From the NCBI RefSeq assembly GCF_000211815.1, contig NZ_GL890944.1, positions 23 through 64,022 of the forward strand: a stretch of DNA of 64,000 nt. The letters run 5' to 3'. Source of the DNA: Moorena producens 3L (GTDB lineage Bacteria > Cyanobacteriota > Cyanobacteriia > Cyanobacteriales > Coleofasciculaceae). A program made the translations under genes and the position numbers. The notes beneath the pieces were generated by a model. That model ran no database searches. It was not told the DNA's origin and worked only from the letters and a program-made list of their open reading frames with translations. Positions 63,889-64,000 of the stretch are shown piece after piece (position 1 is the first letter of the stretch; every line of letters begins with the position of its first letter).

Positions 63889-64000
63889 CAAGGCTCTTTT
63901 TAGGATATTGATTGCGGCGTTGTGGTCACGGTCTAATTCACAACCGCATTCACAGACGTGAGTTCTAGTTGATAGTGACTTCTTGACCACTTCGCCACAT
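63760..64000 (-). CDS. tnpB: TnpB nuclease, C-terminal part (partial)
   Basis: The frame is open to the edge and reads CGEVVKKSLSTRTHVCECGC then ELDRDHNAAINILKRAL, the zinc ribbon and the last catalytic aspartate (in LDRDHN) of a canonical TnpB, followed by GTVGHTGTW and a tail to SEESPSL. The tail is encoded inside the candidate omegaRNA region, as in other TnpB elements. The nuclease would be guided by the omegaRNA. The N-terminal and RuvC-I/II parts are outside the window, so intactness cannot be judged. Confidence 0.88.
   Translation of the reverse strand, partial: CGEVVKKSLSTRTHVCECGCELDRDHNAAINILKRALGTVGHTGTWIIDQNASGDLASTVLGSGQEQQVGSLSEESPSL

Larger units (their letters stand above)
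63745..64000 (-). mobile_element. Right end of an IS200/IS605 element with tnpB (cut by the window edge)
   Basis: Read on the minus strand it ends GGGGAGTGTCAA at 63745 after the CCCGTCCTTATAGGGCGGG hairpin. It holds the C-terminal part of tnpB and the scaffold block shared with the three non-autonomous elements, which makes it the likely parent family. The left end lies beyond base 64000. Confidence 0.88.

Overview
The window looks like a chromosomal piece of a large-genome filamentous cyanobacterium, most like marine Moorena (Moorea) or a close relative; this is inference. Supporting signs are the HIP1 octamer GCGATCGC scattered through genes, many 7-bp tandem repeat tracts (STRRs), a 23-24 bp palindromic repeat ending ACGCTACGCGAA that sits between and inside genes, a probable photosystem II small protein next to tRNA-Tyr and tRNA-Thr, and several conserved cyanobacterial families (DUF2288, PIN/TRAM, separate glyS).

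Layout. 0.5-15 kb: a large repeat-domain surface protein, an Rpn-type nuclease/transposase, an ABC ATPase, an HGSNAT-like acyltransferase, an OmpR-type regulator with a weakened acidic pocket, a GT4 glycosyltransferase and an MFS exporter, separated by repeat-rich DNA. 16-25 kb: an FkbM methyltransferase with a natural-product-type N-terminus, queC, a Gfo/Idh/MocA oxidoreductase, a TnpB element, an SGNH hydrolase, a Psb35-like protein, two tRNAs, eda and an L,D-transpeptidase split by a small element. 25.4-31 kb: a minus-strand cluster that looks like a defence island, with a GNAT-PIN-PUA-like fusion overlapping an ASCH protein, then mcrB and mcrC. 31-37 kb: amidase, DUF427, tRNA-Leu, a frameshifted tnpB and an alcohol dehydrogenase gene broken by a small element. 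37-46 kb: HD hydrolase, an HTH-AAA and an AAA-GAF-GAF-PAS signalling pair, and a duplicated small gene. 46-64 kb: methyltransferase, frameshifted pbpC, DUF2288/YdcF, rsmI, hemW, PIN/TRAM, glycosyltransferase-TPR, an RTX protein, glyS, a conserved hypothetical, an SbcD-like nuclease and the edge of another TnpB element.

The main theme is mobile DNA of the IS200/IS605 type. Three non-autonomous elements of about 0.4 kb (24589, 36205, 50105) lie directly after TTAC, show no target duplication and end in GTCAA. They keep a terminal block of about 145 nt shared with the tnpB-bearing copy at the right edge; this block has the position expected of an omegaRNA (guide RNA scaffold). Two carry smaller repeats that the sister copies lack, which gives filled/empty-site pairs. 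Removing the element at 24589 restores an intact L,D-transpeptidase frame; removing the one at 50105 restores two overlapping stop codons. The repeat insertions in the ABC ATPase and in tnpB both split a HIP1-like GAT/CGC site.

The most novel candidate system is the GNAT-PIN-PUA plus ASCH pair beside McrBC, a possible nucleic-acid modification and restriction module. Decisive checks would be profile searches, comparison with closely related genomes and RNA-seq, none of which could be run here.
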